This document shows positions 43,854-52,614 of a stretch of 64,000 nucleotides of DNA, in pieces (the stretch's first letter is position 1; each line of letters starts with the position of its first letter). The notes under the pieces were generated by a model. It was not told the origin of the DNA and made no database searches. It worked only from the letters and a program-made list of their open reading frames with translations. Position numbers and translations under genes: made by a program. Origin of the DNA: Candidatus Dormiibacterota bacterium (GTDB lineage Bacteria; Chloroflexota; Dormibacteria; Aeolococcales; Aeolococcaceae); contig PLZA01000014.1 in assembly GCA_003153505.1 (NCBI GenBank), forward strand, positions 13,687-77,686, given 5' to 3'.

Positions 43854-44608
43854 TCGACACCAACCGGTCCCGGGCCTGAACCGATGCCGGCGAGACCCTG
43901 GGCGATGGCTGCAGCGGTGACCGCCGCAGCCTGACGGGCGGCCTCGGCAAGCGGCATCCCCAGAGCGAGCGCTGCCGCGAGCGTCGCGGAATGCGTGCAT
44001 CCGGTCCCGTGGGTTGCGGTCCCATCGACCCACACAACCGGGACCTCCTCGAACGTAGTGCCATCGAAGAGCAGGTCCGAGCCTTCGCCCTTGCCGCCGG
44101 TGATCACCACGGCGCGCGCCCCCCGGGCGACGATCCGCTCGGCGAGCGATCGCCGATCCCCGTCGCCGCCGGCGAGGACGCGGGCTTCGTCAAGGTTCGG
44201 CGTGACGACGGTTGCGAGGGGAAGCAGCGATCGGACCAGGGCTTCGACGGCGCCGGGGTCGAGCAGGACCGCGCCGGTACTGGCGGTCAGCACGGGGTCG
44301 ACGACGAGCGGCGTGGGATGACGTGCGAGGAAGGCGGCGACGGTGACGATGATGTCGGCTGACAGCAGGGCGCCGGTCTTGGCCACATCCACGCCGATGT
44401 CGTCGTAGACCGCCTCGAGCTGCGCGTTGATGATCCAGGTGGGAAGCGGGTACGTCGCCAGGATCGCGGTGGTGTTCTGCGCGGTGATGCCAACGATCGC
44501 GGTCATCCCATGGCAGCCGGCGGCGCTGAACGCCTTGATGTCGGCCTGAATCCCGGCGCCACCCCCCGAATCGGACGTGGCGATCGACAGGCAGCGAGGT
44601 GGTGTCAC
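43814..44608 (-). CDS. thiD: Hydroxymethylpyrimidine/phosphomethylpyrimidine kinase
   Basis: 264 residues from GTG. SIATSDSGGGAGIQADIKAF at the N-terminus, VVDPVLTASTG and the ATP/anion loop DGTATHGTGCTHSATLAAAL are ThiD hallmarks. It phosphorylates HMP to HMP-PP for thiamine synthesis. No other thi gene or TPP riboswitch is seen here, so it may serve salvage. TACGAT six bases before GTG marks the promoter. Confidence 0.94.
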   Translation of the reverse strand: MTPPRCLSIATSDSGGGAGIQADIKAFSAAGCHGMTAIVGITAQNTTAILATYPLPTWIINAQLEAVYDDIGVDVAKTGALLSADIIVTVAAFLARHPTPLVVDPVLTASTGAVLLDPGAVEALVRSLLPLATVVTPNLDEARVLAGGDGDRRSLAERIVARGARAVVITGGKGEGSDLLFDGTTFEEVPVVWVDGTATHGTGCTHSATLAAALALGMPLAEAARQAAAVTAAAIAQGLAGIGSGPGPVGVDQASWANQRMRTR

Positions 44609-44614
44609 CAGCCC

Positions 44615-44620
44615 ATCGTA
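44615..44620 (-). promoter_or_regulatory. -10 box TACGAT of a leaderless promoter
   Basis: Minus-strand TACGAT with six bases to the thiD GTG at 44608. Confidence 0.55.
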
Positions 44621-44639
44621 GATGGAGACGGGCCGGGGT

Positions 44640-46496
44640 TCAGCCGGCGACGGCCTGGCGCGCGGGCTCGGGAGTGCGGGCGATGACCGGCGTCCGCGCC
44701 GTCTCGTCGAACACGACGAAGCGGTTCTTGCCCTGACGTTTGGCGAGGTACATCGCCATGTCCGCGCGGCGCATCAGCTCCTCGGCTTCTGGGGCGTCCG
44801 CCGCATCCTCGACCACGGCGACTCCAACGCTGGCTCCGACGGTGATCACCGCGTCACCCAGAGGAATCGGCCGCCGCAGCGTCTCGATGATCCGATCGGC
44901 CACCACGGCCGCATCGGTGAAGTGGCGCATGCCGTCGAGGAGCATCCCGAACTCGTCTCCGCCGATGCGTGCGGCGAGGTCGAGCTTGCGGACCTGGACG
45001 CGCAGCCGTGCGGCCACCTCGCTGAGCACGCGGTCGCCGACAGCGTGGCCGAAGGTGTCGTTGATCTCCTTGAAGCCGTCGAGGTCGATGAACATCACGG
45101 CGATCGGCCGCTGCGAGCTTGCCAGCTGCGCCAGCGACGTCGTCACCGTCTCGATGAACAGTGAGCGGTTCGCGATCTGCGTCAGCGGGTCGTAGAACGC
45201 CCTGCGCGCGAGTTCTGCCTTCTCGACCGACATCGCTTTGATCGCCTCGGCGAGCTGGCCGTTTTCCAGTGCGACGCTGACGAGCCCCGCGACGGTGCTG
45301 AGCAGGCTCTGCTCGTGCGCGCCGAGCGTGCTGCCGCGCATCGGGTTGAGCAAGAGCAGCATCCCTTGCGGGCCCTCGAGCCCGCGGAGCACGACCACCG
45401 TCCCCGCGCTCGCTGACCGCTCGGCCAGCGCGAGCCCGAGCGTCTGATCGGCCGTCACGGACCCGCTGAGGATCGCCGTGGTGCGCAGCTCATTGAGCAC
45501 CTCCTGTTCGGCGAAGGTCAGCTCCGACGAGGTTGCAGAGGTGTGCTCGTCATTCCCGGTGGAGCTGAAGCGCACGGCCGGCCCACGAACCTCGGGGATG
45601 ACCACCAGCTCTGCGCGTTCGACACCGAACATGGCGGTGATGCCGTTGAGCAGCTCGCCCGCGCGCTCGCCGACCTGCCGTGTCGAATGCAGGATCTCGG
45701 TCGTGCGGTACAGGAACTCGTTGCGATCGGCACGACGCTGACTCTCGCCGGCAGCAATCTGTCCGGCCAGCACGAGAGCGACCGGCGGGATCACCGCAAG
45801 GGCGAGCACGGGACGAGTCGTCAGCATCACGAAGGCGACGATCCCGAGCGAAGCGTTGGTGGTCGTCGCGATCACCTGGAACAGATAGGCTCTCGCCACC
45901 TCGGCGAGGTTGAACCGGCCCTGCGCGAGCGTCGTGCCGGCATTGAGAATCACGGGGTAGACGAACCAGCCCGACACGATCATGGCGGCGGCGAACGCGA
46001 CGATGCTGCGCACTGCGAGCGGATCGTGCGTCACCGGTCCGACCGCGTTGAAGACGAGCACGGCGACGCCGATGTACACGACGTCGAGCATCGCATTGGC
46101 GAAATCCTTGACCCAGCGGATGCGTCGCTGCCGCGTCCAGCTGGCGAGGAGGACGCCTGCGACATAGCAGCCGAGCAACTGGTGCGGGTCGATGAGGAAG
46201 AGACCCATCGCCACCGGGATCTCCGTGAGCGAGAGCGTGGACACCTCACGGTGCACGCGCACCTGGACGAACAGCAGGCTGGTCGCGTAGACAGCGGCCA
46301 GCTCGAACCACCACGGAATCGAGCCCATGAGGATGACGCGCTGGACGTCGCGCAAGGGGATCAACCAGAGGCCGAGACCGACGAGGCCAACCGCGATCGA
46401 AAAGGCGACGAGGCGCTCAGGGCCGTTGAGCCGGCCGGCACGGGCGCGCGCTCGTGCCACGAGGAGCGGTGGACGCGCGACCGTCATCTCACTCAT
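44640..46496 (-). CDS. Membrane diguanylate cyclase (GGDEF)
   Basis: 618 residues. An N-terminal membrane module of about 7-8 spans (~25-255, resembling the MASE class), a GAF-like domain (~270-420), and a GGDEF domain with DLDGFKEINDTFGHAVGDRV and the intact signature GGDEF (~520). It should make cyclic di-GMP from two GTP. No EAL domain and no clear RxxD inhibitory site in my reading. It is a single gene; no c-di-GMP effector is adjacent. Confidence 0.92.
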   Translation of the reverse strand: MSEMTVARPPLLVARARARAGRLNGPERLVAFSIAVGLVGLGLWLIPLRDVQRVILMGSIPWWFELAAVYATSLLFVQVRVHREVSTLSLTEIPVAMGLFLIDPHQLLGCYVAGVLLASWTRQRRIRWVKDFANAMLDVVYIGVAVLVFNAVGPVTHDPLAVRSIVAFAAAMIVSGWFVYPVILNAGTTLAQGRFNLAEVARAYLFQVIATTTNASLGIVAFVMLTTRPVLALAVIPPVALVLAGQIAAGESQRRADRNEFLYRTTEILHSTRQVGERAGELLNGITAMFGVERAELVVIPEVRGPAVRFSSTGNDEHTSATSSELTFAEQEVLNELRTTAILSGSVTADQTLGLALAERSASAGTVVVLRGLEGPQGMLLLLNPMRGSTLGAHEQSLLSTVAGLVSVALENGQLAEAIKAMSVEKAELARRAFYDPLTQIANRSLFIETVTTSLAQLASSQRPIAVMFIDLDGFKEINDTFGHAVGDRVLSEVAARLRVQVRKLDLAARIGGDEFGMLLDGMRHFTDAAVVADRIIETLRRPIPLGDAVITVGASVGVAVVEDAADAPEAEELMRRADMAMYLAKRQGKNRFVVFDETARTPVIARTPEPARQAVAG

Positions 46497-46693
46497 GTCA
46501 CGTCACGACGCGGCTGTCCCCTGAACACTGACACGACCTCCAGTCATCTTCACGGTCAGCCCCCGCGACCGGCGATTTGATTGTGTCGCGACATTCCGTG
46601 CCGCCTGTCCACGGGAGCGTCACAGCGTGGTAACGACCCCGGAACAGCGACGTCCGACCTGAACTGGCGATTGGTCCGCTACCTGTCCCGCGT

Positions 46694-46713
46694 TGTCACA
46701 TAGCCTCGTGACA
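46694..46713 (+). promoter_or_regulatory. Leaderless promoter with inverted repeat TGTCAC-N8-GTGACA
   Basis: TAGCCT (46701-46706) ends six bases before ATG 46713 and lies between perfect inverted repeats TGTCAC (46694) and GTGACA (46708), a credible repressor site over the -10 and start. Confidence 0.5.
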
Positions 46714-47204
46714 TGACCATCACAGACGATCGTTCTCCGACACCGACGACCGCCGCCGCGCCGCCCTCCTACGTGCGCCGGCATCCGATTCTCACCGCCT
46801 TCGGCGTGCTCTCCGGGCTGTCACTCTTCTCGGCGCTCTGGCCGGTCAGCGCAGTTGTGGTGGGTGTTGCGGTGGCGGGTCACGCAACCGGGCTCGACCG
46901 TGCGGCCTGGCGCCTGGCGGAGCGACTGGCCGCGCGCATCAGCTCGTCGGCGCGCCACCAGGCCGCCCCGGATCCTGCACCCGCCGCACCGACGCCCCGA
47001 GGACCTGAGCCGTCCGCGCCGGCGCCGTCCGCTCCCGCCCCGTCAGCGCCCCATCGTGACGCGCATGCACCTGCAGCACCGGCGACCAGATCGCACCGCG
47101 ACCCGCATGCCCACGGACGCGGGGCTCATCGGCCGTCGCGCACGCGCCGCGCGCAGCCGGCCGAGCATCACGTCGGCTCGGGGGTCGACGGCCCCGGGCT
47201 TTGA
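46713..47204 (+). CDS. Small membrane protein with Ala/Pro/His-rich tail
   Basis: 163 residues. The first 70 hold one or two membrane spans (ILTAFGVLSGLSLFSAL, PVSAVVVGVAVAGHAT) followed by an amphipathic helix (LDRAAWRLAERLAARI). The last ~85 are low complexity (PSAPAPSAP, HRDPHAHGRGAH) and probably cytosolic and disordered. Function unknown. Convergent with gltX (13 bases). Confidence 0.55.
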   Translation: MTITDDRSPTPTTAAAPPSYVRRHPILTAFGVLSGLSLFSALWPVSAVVVGVAVAGHATGLDRAAWRLAERLAARISSSARHQAAPDPAPAAPTPRGPEPSAPAPSAPAPSAPHRDAHAPAAPATRSHRDPHAHGRGAHRPSRTRRAQPAEHHVGSGVDGPGL

Positions 47205-47217
47205 TCCCAGCCGTGCC

Positions 47218-48651
47218 TCAACCCAGCCGGGCGCGCGCCTGGTGGAGCCGCTGCAGCGACTGATCCTTGCCGAGAAACGCCATTGCCTCGATCACCGGCA
47301 GTCCGGCAGGGGTACCGAGAATCGCGACGTACAGCACGCGAAAGGCATCGCGCGACTTCACGCCGGCGCCTTCAGCGACCGCCCGGATCCGCTCGAGCAA
47401 TGCAGCCTGGTCGTCGAGACCGCCTTCCTCCACCGCTTCGATACAGACGTCGATCATCGCCACGGCCGTCGCCTGGTCGACCTTCTTGGGCGGGAACTCG
47501 ACGCCGGGATCGACCGTGACCTCGCCGAGGAGCGGCGCGCAGAGACGCGTCGCATCGGCGAGGGTCACCATGCGTTCGCGGAGCATCGGGATCAGCAACC
47601 GGCGCGTCTCCTTGCTGGTTCCGGGCAGGTGGAATTCCAGCGCTTCAACGAGGTCGTCGACGCTCATCCGCCGGATATGGATGCCGTTGAGATCATCGAG
47701 CCGCTTTGGATCGAACACCGCCGCAGCGGCGTTGACCCGCTCGAGCGTGAACCGCTCGCAGAGCTCCTGGGGACTGAACACCTCCTGTTCGTCGCCCGAC
47801 GACCATCCGAGCAGCGCGATGGCATTGACGATTGCCGACGGGAGATAGCCGAGCTCGCCGTACTCGAGGACGTTGCGGGCGCCGCGGCGTTTGCTGAGCT
47901 TCTGATGATCCGGTCCGAGGACGGCGGGCACGTGCGCGAAACGCGGCGCGTCCCATCCGAACGCGGCATACAGAGCAAGGTGTTTCGGCGTCGAGGGGAT
48001 CCATTCGTCAGAACGGATGACGTCGCTGATCTCCATGAGGTGGTCGTCGACGACGACAGCGAGGTGATACGTGGGGAACCCGTCCGACTTGAGCAGGACC
48101 TGATCGTCGATGTCCGCGTTGGCGAAGCTCACGTGACCGCGAACGACGTCGTCCCACTCGCTGACGCCGTCGGGCATGCGCAGCCGCACCACTGCCGCCA
48201 TGCCGCTCGCGCGCTCTCGGGCGACCTCGGCCTGGCGCGTCAGGCAGTGCCGGTCGTACCGCGTCGGCTCGGAGCGTGCGCGTTGGGCGTCGCGCATCTG
48301 TGCAAGCCGCGCCGGTGTGCATGTGCACCAGTACGCGTTGCCGTCGGCAACGAGTCGGTCGGCATGCTCGCGATACGTCGCGATCCGCAGTGACTGGATG
48401 TAAGGGTCATGCGGACCGCCGACCTCAGGACCCTCGTTGAAGTCAAGCCCGAGCCAGTTCAGGGTCTCGATGATCAGGGCCTCGGTGCCAGGGATATAAC
48501 GCTCCTGGTCGGTATCCTCGATGCGGAGGATGAAGTCGCCGCCGGCGTGCCGGGCGGCAAGCCACGCAAAGAGTGCGGTGCGAACCGACCCGAAATGTAG
48601 CGCGCCGGTGGGGGACGGCGCAAAACGGGTGCGAACCCGCGCGGCCGCCAC
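47218..48651 (-). CDS. gltX: Glutamyl-tRNA synthetase
   Basis: 477 residues from GTG, a bacterial class I GluRS. N-terminal RFAPSPTGALHFGSVRTALF carries HFGS in place of HIGH; KLSKRRGA is the KMSKS loop. A Cys-containing zinc-type insertion (YWCTCTPARL ... RYDRHC) and a helical anticodon domain (from FSPQELCERF) are present. It overlaps nothing upstream but starts 10 bases after the small membrane gene 48662-49120, so both are probably in one transcript. tRNA-Glu(TTC) lies 550 bases away. Confidence 0.96.
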   Translation of the reverse strand: MAAARVRTRFAPSPTGALHFGSVRTALFAWLAARHAGGDFILRIEDTDQERYIPGTEALIIETLNWLGLDFNEGPEVGGPHDPYIQSLRIATYREHADRLVADGNAYWCTCTPARLAQMRDAQRARSEPTRYDRHCLTRQAEVARERASGMAAVVRLRMPDGVSEWDDVVRGHVSFANADIDDQVLLKSDGFPTYHLAVVVDDHLMEISDVIRSDEWIPSTPKHLALYAAFGWDAPRFAHVPAVLGPDHQKLSKRRGARNVLEYGELGYLPSAIVNAIALLGWSSGDEQEVFSPQELCERFTLERVNAAAAVFDPKRLDDLNGIHIRRMSVDDLVEALEFHLPGTSKETRRLLIPMLRERMVTLADATRLCAPLLGEVTVDPGVEFPPKKVDQATAVAMIDVCIEAVEEGGLDDQAALLERIRAVAEGAGVKSRDAFRVLYVAILGTPAGLPVIEAMAFLGKDQSLQRLHQARARLG

Positions 48652-48661
48652 TAGAACGATC

Positions 48662-49120
48662 TCAGCGCGGCGCGAAGAGTACGAGGGTCAGGATCGTCCA
48701 TGCCAGCAATCCGACGATGAGCATCGGGGCGTCGAGGTTCGAGACCACCACGGCCATCACGCGTGGCGATCCCCCGCCGCCTGACGACGTGGCAGCGTCG
48801 CCGACGCGGACGACCCCCGGGGGCTTGCCGACATCCGCCATTCCCCATGGCGGGGGCGGCGCCAGCGGCGTTCCGCGAGGCGTGATGTGCACCTGCTCGT
48901 CCTGGCGGCGCAGCTTCTCCTCATAGAGGATGCCGGCAATCAGGACGGTGCCGAGGCCGCCCGTGGCCAGCCCCATCGCGATCAGGATGATGCCGAGCGC
49001 GGTGTTCAGATAGTCGTTGTAGACGTGACCACCGAGCAGGTTGAGAATGCCGCCCACGATCAGGGCGGCGGCGACGAGGCCGAAGCCGACGGTCTTACCC
49101 ACGATCTCTCGGACTGGCAT
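48662..49120 (-). CDS. Three-helix membrane protein, unknown
   Basis: 152 residues. Two N-terminal spans (VGFGLVAAALIVGGILNLL, ALGIILIAMGLATGGLGTVL), a short Pro-rich loop, and a C-terminal span (APMLIVGLLAWTILTLVLF). No family recognised. Start fixed by TATACT six bases upstream of ATG. It is the promoter-proximal gene before gltX. Confidence 0.6.
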   Translation of the reverse strand: MPVREIVGKTVGFGLVAAALIVGGILNLLGGHVYNDYLNTALGIILIAMGLATGGLGTVLIAGILYEEKLRRQDEQVHITPRGTPLAPPPPWGMADVGKPPGVVRVGDAATSSGGGGSPRVMAVVVSNLDAPMLIVGLLAWTILTLVLFAPR

Positions 49121-49126
49121 GCCGCG

Positions 49127-49132
49127 AGTATA
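49127..49132 (-). promoter_or_regulatory. -10 box TATACT of a leaderless promoter
   Basis: Minus-strand TATACT, six bases, then ATG at 49120. Probably drives the membrane gene and gltX. Confidence 0.6.
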
Positions 49133-49199
49133 CCGGCGCGCCCAGTTTGCTTTGCTGGTGGCGGCGGGGTCCCCGCGCGAACCTAAGATTGGCGGTCGC

Positions 49200-49271
49200 G
49201 CCCGCATCGTCTAGCGGTCAGGACACCACCCTTTCAAGGTGGTAACCGGGGTTCGACTCCCCGTGCGGGTA
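49200..49271 (+). tRNA. tRNA-Glu (anticodon TTC)
   Basis: Acceptor GCCCGCA/TGCGGGT, D arm GTC...GAC, anticodon stem ACCACC/GGTGGT with loop CTTTCAA (anticodon TTC), T arm CGGGG-TTCGACT-CCCCG, discriminator A. CCA is not encoded, unlike the other two tRNAs in the window. Confidence 0.96.
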
Positions 49272-49314
49272 CGTGGCGCTGATCTTGACGGCACTTCCGG
49301 TAGTGTCAAAGCCC

Positions 49315-49866
49315 GTGAGAGAGTTTGTCGCGGACCTCTTCGTGTCGCTCGACGGGTTCGCAATGGGAGAGCATTCGGGCCCGTTCTTCGGCTATGGCGG
49401 CCCGGAGCTGGATGCCTGGATCGCCGACAACCTCGATCGCCCACAGGTGATGGTCATGGGGCGGGTCACCTACGAGGCGATGGCGCCCCGCACCCAAGAC
49501 GCGACCGACGCCGCCGGCGCGAGGATGAACGCCCTGCCCAAGATCGTCTTCTCGAATACGCTCCGGAGCCCGCTCACCTGGGCCAATACCCGCATCGCCT
49601 CCGGTGACGTCGTGCAGTCGATGACGGCACTCAAGAACGAGACGGGCGACACCCTGCGCTCGATCGGGAGCATGACACTCGTGGGCGCCGTGCTCCGGGC
49701 AGGGCTGGTGGACCGTCTCCGGTTGATGATCTTCCCGCTCATCCTCGGCGCTGCCGGTCGGGAGCCGATCAGCGCCTTTTTCGACGAGACGCATTTTGCG
49801 GCGGTGACTACCCGGGTCCTGGACGGGCGTCTCAATCTCGTCGAACTGCAGCCAAGACCGAGCTAG
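49315..49866 (+). CDS. Dihydrofolate reductase-like (RibD C-terminal) protein
   Basis: 183 residues from GTG. FVADLFVSLDGFAMG at the start, MVMGRVTYEAMA, then LRSIGSMTLVGAVLRAGLVD and LRLMIFPLILGAAGREPI follow the layout of the RibD_C/YwjB group of small NADPH-dependent reductases. Real DHFR activity is doubtful because the folate-site residues are not kept. The 3' end overlaps the antisense MarR remnant. Confidence 0.85.
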   Translation: MREFVADLFVSLDGFAMGEHSGPFFGYGGPELDAWIADNLDRPQVMVMGRVTYEAMAPRTQDATDAAGARMNALPKIVFSNTLRSPLTWANTRIASGDVVQSMTALKNETGDTLRSIGSMTLVGAVLRAGLVDRLRLMIFPLILGAAGREPISAFFDETHFAAVTTRVLDGRLNLVELQPRPS

Positions 49867-50038
49867 CAGCACCGAGCGCAGCGTCTTCGGCTCCGCCGCA
49901 TCGCCAGATCCCAGTGTTGAGCTGCTGGCCCAATCGGTTGTCCTCGCGACCCTCCGGAGTCAGGCAGAGGAGTTGGGCGCGACGATGGTTGGGGTTGGAT
50001 CGATAGGAGGCGAGTCCGTCGCTGACGAGAACGTCAGC
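49832..50038 (-). pseudogene. MarR-family regulator remnant
   Basis: About 68 codons on the minus strand read DGLASYRSNPNHRRAQLLCL then TPEGRE and a helical tail. This is the wing (NPxHRR, LTPEGR) and last helix of a MarR regulator. The N-terminal helices and recognition helix are missing, cut off where the ABM-like gene ends. No start codon of its own; it is a decayed fragment. Confidence 0.6.
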
Positions 50039-50324
50039 GCGGGAACACGTTGATGTCGACAAGATCGAGCTCGTGCCTGACCGGCTCCGGCGGCACCGCG
50101 GCGCCGGCTGCGGCGAAGGCGCTGTGCAGGAGGGGATGCACGCGCTGTTCGAGGAACAGATCGCAGGCAGCCTTCGACTCCCAGACGTCGATGTAGCGCA
50201 AGCCGCCCTCGATGCGCGCCACGGCGTGCACGAGGCAACCAGCAGGCGGCTCGGACCCAAGGCCCTCCATGATCCGTGCGTAGACGTCAGTCGTGATGGG
50301 CAGATCCTGTGTGAACGCATACAT
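50034..50324 (-). CDS. ABM-like (antibiotic biosynthesis monooxygenase superfamily) small protein
   Basis: 96 residues. YAFTQDLPITTDVYARIME at the start, VHAVARIEGGLRYIDVWES and [17 protein letters not shown] follow the ferredoxin-like dimeric alpha/beta-barrel pattern. A GGAGG site precedes ATG. It is divergent from a TetR gene with a palindromic site between them and is probably that regulator's target. Substrate unknown. Confidence 0.75.
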   Translation of the reverse strand: MYAFTQDLPITTDVYARIMEGLGSEPPAGCLVHAVARIEGGLRYIDVWESKAACDLFLEQRVHPLLHSAFAAAGAAVPPEPVRHELDLVDINVFPR

Positions 50325-50346
50325 CGTTGGGGCCTCCGGTAATTAG

Positions 50347-50385
50347 ATCCTAGGCAGCCTAGGATGAATACAGCGATGCTAGGAT
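50347..50385. promoter_or_regulatory. Probable TetR operator and promoter between ABM and TetR genes
   Basis: Perfect palindrome ATCCTAGG-CAG-CCTAGGAT (50347-50365) and a third half-site CTAGGAT (50379-50385). TAGGAT (50380-50385) doubles as a -10, six bases before the GTG of the TetR gene, so binding would repress both divergent genes. Confidence 0.7.
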
Positions 50386-50391
50386 AAAGCT

Positions 50392-51036
50392 GTGGCAGCT
50401 GTCAAGAGCCGCCGTCCGTATCGCTCACGGCTTCGCGCCGAGCAGGCCGGGCAAACGCGGTTGCGAATCCTCGAAGCGGCGGGGGAGTTGCTCGCCGAGC
50501 GTGGCTACGTCGCGACCACCATCGATGCTGTGGCCGCGCAGGCGGACGTTGCCGTCGATACCGTTTATGCCGTTTTTGGCACTAAGAAAGGACTCCTCTC
50601 AGCGCTCATCGATCTTCGGGTCACCGGCGACGCCGAGGAGTCCGACGTCCTTGCCGGAGAAAACCCCCAGCGTGTCCAGCGGATGACCGATCAACGTCAG
50701 ATGGTCGCCGCCTTTGCCGCTGATATCGCTGCGAGAGTTGAACGCGTCCGCCCCATCGACGATGTGATGCGCGGTGCAGCGGCGGCCGATCCGGACATTG
50801 CGGAGCTCCGTGCCCGGATGCAGGAGAATCGCTTTCACAAGCTGCGGACCTTCACACAGTGGCTCGCTGCGCAGGGCCCGCTGCTCGACGACCTGGATGT
50901 CGAAGACGCAGCGGGTATCGTGTGGACGCTGACCAGCTCGGAGGTGAACCGGATGTTGCGCGACCTGCGCGGCTGGCCGGTGCAGCGCTATGAAGCGTGG
51001 CTCTCGACGACGCTGCAGCGCGTCCTGCTTCCCTGA
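50392..51036 (+). CDS. TetR-family transcriptional regulator
   Basis: 214 residues from GTG. The HTH lies at ~17-62 (TRLRILEAAGELLAERGYVA, TIDAVAAQADVAVDTVYAVF). The ligand domain is helical and unassigned. Its upstream palindrome and divergent ABM gene make autoregulation and repression of that gene likely. The downstream convergent gene is an MFS exporter. Confidence 0.92.
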   Translation: MAAVKSRRPYRSRLRAEQAGQTRLRILEAAGELLAERGYVATTIDAVAAQADVAVDTVYAVFGTKKGLLSALIDLRVTGDAEESDVLAGENPQRVQRMTDQRQMVAAFAADIAARVERVRPIDDVMRGAAAADPDIAELRARMQENRFHKLRTFTQWLAAQGPLLDDLDVEDAAGIVWTLTSSEVNRMLRDLRGWPVQRYEAWLSTTLQRVLLP

Positions 51037-51087
51037 CTCGCGCACCGACGGCGTCGACCGTGCTGATGCTCCAGCGTCAGGCGCCCG

Positions 51088-52614
51088 TCATTCGGCCGTG
51101 GCGTCAGCGCTTGAGCGCAACTGAGGGGCGTCCACGGCGGGCTTGAACCCCGGCGCGGCCACGTGGCGTGGGCTCAAGGGTCGCTGGCCATTTCGGATGG
51201 TGGCAAAGGCCAGCACGCCTCCCGCCGCACAGATCACCGCAGCGATGAATGCCGCGTGCTGAAAGCCGGTCTCGAACACCGGCGGGTGCAGGTAGCTATC
51301 GCCGGTGATGCCGGCGACGGCGGGGAGGAGCGCGACCGCAAGCAGGCTCCCGGTCCGCGCCACTGTGTTGTTGACGGCGGAGGCGAGTCCGCTGCGCTCC
51401 CGCGGCGCCGATGACATCGCTGTCGCGGTGAGCGGCGCCACCGTGAGCGCGAGCCCGAAGCCAAACACCAGGACCGCCGGCAGGACCTCGACGAGGTAAT
51501 TGCCGCCGGCGTCGATCCGGGCAAAGAGCGCCAGTCCCAGGGCGACAACGAGCGGGCCGACGGACATCTGCAGACGCGGGCCGATGCGCGCAGAGAGAGC
51601 GCCCGAGCGTGACGAGAGCGCGAACAGCATGAACGTGATCGGCAGCAGCGACGCGCCGGCCGTCGTCGGGCTGTAGTGGGACACCTGCTGAAGCTCGATG
51701 GGGAGAAGAAAGAACATGCCACCGAGCATCCCGTAGATCAGCAGCGTGACCCCATTGGTCGCACTGAACTGACGGGACTTGAAGATGTCGAGGGGAACGA
51801 TCGGCGCGCGAACGCGCAGCTCGACGACGACGAACGACACGAGCGCGACGATGCCGATCAGCAGCGCTCCGAGCACGACCGGTGACGTCCAGTTGCCGCT
51901 CGATCCCTGTATGAGCCCATAGGAGATGCCCACAAGGCCCACGACGGTGAGCGCGCTTCCGGCGATGTCGATATAGCCGGTCGCGTTCGGGTCCTTGGAT
52001 TCGGGGACGTGACGCAGCGAGATGAAGATGACCGCAGCGGCGATCGGTACGTTGATCAGGAAGATCAATCGCCAGGACAGGGCGGTGATCAGAAACCCGC
52101 CGACGAACGGGCCGAGCGCGGTGGCGACACCGCCAAGCCCGGACCAGGCGCCGATGACCCTGCCGCGTTCCCCCTGAGCGAACGACGCCTCGAGGATGGC
52201 GAGGCTTCCCGGCGTGAGCAGCGCCCCGCCGACACCCTGCAACCCCCGGGCCGCGATGAGCAGGTCGATGTTCGGTGCCGTCGCGCAGATGAGCGATGCC
52301 ACCGCGAACCACGCAACCCCGATGACGAAGATCTTGCGGCGTCCGAAACGGTCGCAGAGGGAGCCGGAGAGGAGGATGAGCCCCGCCACAGTGAGCAGGT
52401 ATCCGGCGGAGACCCACTGCAGGCCCGAGATCTGCGCGTGGAACTCCTTGCCGATGGCCGGCTGCGCGATGCCGACCACGGTGGCGTCGAGCTGCGCCAT
52501 CGCACTGCCGAGCACGGTGGCGGTGAGCACCCAGCGGCCGCGGGCGGTGCTCAGGTGGAGGTCGGCGGACTCATCGGTAGAGCGTGCCCCGGGAGAGGAT
52601 CCCGACTCAGTCAC
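51088..52614 (-). CDS. MFS multidrug exporter, DHA2 (14-helix) family
   Basis: 508 residues with ~14 spans. Motifs LDATVVGIAQPAI (TM1), SAGYLLTVAGLILLSGSLCD RFGRRK-type loop, and GVGGALLTPGSLA place it with EmrB/QacA-type proton antiporters. Substrate cannot be told. It starts within the last bases of the MBL gene (8-base overlap), so HhH-GPD, MBL and MFS genes form one operon. Confidence 0.92.
   Translation of the reverse strand: MTESGSSPGARSTDESADLHLSTARGRWVLTATVLGSAMAQLDATVVGIAQPAIGKEFHAQISGLQWVSAGYLLTVAGLILLSGSLCDRFGRRKIFVIGVAWFAVASLICATAPNIDLLIAARGLQGVGGALLTPGSLAILEASFAQGERGRVIGAWSGLGGVATALGPFVGGFLITALSWRLIFLINVPIAAAVIFISLRHVPESKDPNATGYIDIAGSALTVVGLVGISYGLIQGSSGNWTSPVVLGALLIGIVALVSFVVVELRVRAPIVPLDIFKSRQFSATNGVTLLIYGMLGGMFFLLPIELQQVSHYSPTTAGASLLPITFMLFALSSRSGALSARIGPRLQMSVGPLVVALGLALFARIDAGGNYLVEVLPAVLVFGFGLALTVAPLTATAMSSAPRERSGLASAVNNTVARTGSLLAVALLPAVAGITGDSYLHPPVFETGFQHAAFIAAVICAAGGVLAFATIRNGQRPLSPRHVAAPGFKPAVDAPQLRSSADATAE

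Noticed and set aside
43814-44700. TPP riboswitch near thiD
   Set aside because: No CUGAGA or adjacent TPP-box elements in either strand near the gene, and its promoter is leaderless.
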